NCBI RefSeq assembly: GCF_005860765.1
Contig: NZ_VCEI01000021.1
Location: 1,116,001-1,180,000, forward strand
Length of the DNA stretch: 64,000 nucleotides
Reading direction: 5' to 3'
Origin: Dyadobacter sediminis
GTDB lineage: Bacteria; Bacteroidota; Bacteroidia; Cytophagales; Spirosomataceae
Shown: piece after piece, positions 63,612 through 64,000 of the stretch
How the letters are laid out: every line of letters starts with the position of its first letter
How positions within the stretch are numbered: position 1 is the first letter of the stretch
Made by a program: the position numbers and the translations under genes
The notes under the pieces: generated by a model
The model's database searches: none
The model's input: the letters and a program-made list of their open reading frames with translations, nothing else
What the model was told of the DNA's origin: nothing

Positions 63612-64000
63612 TCAATCCTTGTAAATCAGTATTTCGCTTTTACCGTCATTTTTGATAAAACCGCGGTACATGCCTTCGCTGTTGAACGGCATGGCTACAT
63701 TTCCGTGCCGGTCCAAAGCAATGATACCGCCTTCGCCGCCGCGCTCCACGAGCTTTTTCATCACTACTTCGTGGGCTGCATCTTTCAGCGACATTCCTTT
63801 GTATTCCATCAGGGCAGAAATATCGTAAGCCACAACGGAACGGATAAAAAACTCGCCGTGCCCGGTCGCGGAAACGGCGCATGTTGCATTGTTGGCATAC
63901 GTTCCGGCACCGATAATCGGCGCATCGCCGATGCGTCCGTACCTTTTATTCGTCATGCCGCCGGTGGAAGTTCCTGCCGCAAGGTTCCCGAATTTGTCCA
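63612..64000 (-). CDS. Isoaspartyl peptidase/L-asparaginase, C-terminal part (5' end outside window)
   Basis: Partial gene; the coding strand enters from the right edge, so the N-terminus, including the catalytic Thr of the beta subunit, is missing. What remains (DKFGNLAAGTSTGG, then MTNKRYGRIGDAPIIGAGTY and YDISALMEYKGMSLKDAAHE) is the typical beta-subunit sequence of plant-type asparaginase (Ntn hydrolases), with substrate-binding GRIGDAPI. It cleaves isoaspartyl peptides or asparagine. An apparent internal ATG at 63956 is not the real start, because conserved sequence continues upstream. Confidence 0.93.
   Translation of the reverse strand, partial: DKFGNLAAGTSTGGMTNKRYGRIGDAPIIGAGTYANNATCAVSATGHGEFFIRSVVAYDISALMEYKGMSLKDAAHEVVMKKLVERGGEGGIIALDRHGNVAMPFNSEGMYRGFIKNDGKSEILIYKD

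Overview
The window is a gene-dense stretch of a Bacteroidota chromosome, most likely of the order Cytophagales and close to Dyadobacter/Spirosomaceae (inferred from gene content, not from a search). The evidence is a type IX secretion C-terminal sorting domain protein, families largely confined to this phylum (DUF5683, DUF3822, duplicated DUF1599), the folP-cdaA pair, paired long LepB signal peptidases, a eukaryote/archaeal-type ProS, starts without Shine-Dalgarno sequences, and promoter-like TAnnTTTG boxes. I see no tRNA, rRNA, CRISPR array, insertion sequence, prophage or integrative element. Most of the window looks like stable core and near-core chromosome.

Layout. 1-4.4 kb: a receiver-PP2C phosphatase (cut by the left edge) overlapping a small membrane protein, two family-2 glycosyltransferases, and a lone Hpt domain. 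4.5-9.1 kb: an Mla/MCE lipid-transport operon (EcsC-like, MlaE, MlaF, MlaD) and a membrane-anchored EEP hydrolase. 9.3-17.9 kb: GH43 glycosidase, two polytopic membrane proteins, a methyltransferase, ApaG, uracil-DNA glycosylase, a Dabb protein, a secreted zinc phospholipase/nuclease-like protein, a secreted TIM-barrel isomerase and a DinB protein. 18-23 kb: DEAD-box helicase with a long leader, alanine dehydrogenase divergent from an Lrp regulator, and a radical SAM/SPASM protein. 23.2-28.9 kb: parA-parB-DUF5683-dapB-lepB-lepB, a same-strand run linking chromosome segregation, the lysine/peptidoglycan precursor pathway and protein export. 28.9-37.9 kb: GH13 branching-type enzyme, DprA, an AlbA_2 protein, FKBP isomerase, ProS, a Tyr/Gly/Ser-rich lipoprotein and an outer-membrane barrel. 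38-45.5 kb: shikimate kinase, DoxX/MauE protein, DUF1599, then folP, the c-di-AMP cyclase CdaA, rpsT, a secreted beta-propeller and an ABC-F protein. 45.6-53.4 kb: gluconate-dehydrogenase-type subunit 3 plus GMC oxidoreductase, TsaC/Sua5, a RecD-like helicase, CBS and NUDIX proteins, DUF3822 and CoaD. 53.4-64 kb: a second NUDIX protein, a CBS/CorC transporter, PyrE, aldo/keto reductase, a divergent polyphosphate kinase, TetR, serine acetyltransferase, a lipoprotein hydrolase, a T9SS cargo protein and an isoaspartyl peptidase cut by the right edge.

I found no convincing large undescribed system. The points most worth a second look are: (i) a PPK1 homologue in which several catalytic positions are substituted; (ii) an ABC-F protein whose second ATPase site has lost its Walker A motif and catalytic Glu; (iii) a leader of about 330 nt in front of the DEAD-box helicase gene with a protein-like reading frame inside it; (iv) a GH43 linker apparently made by 15-bp tandem duplication of the domain's own first motif; (v) two long perfect inverted repeats in unexpected places, one inside a coding 3' end and one whose stem includes the first base of a start codon; (vi) orphan phosphorelay parts (receiver-phosphatase and Hpt) with no kinase nearby.

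Start codons were moved from the longest open frame where a signal peptide, a domain boundary or a neighbour's stop favoured an internal ATG. Each such choice is noted in the entry.
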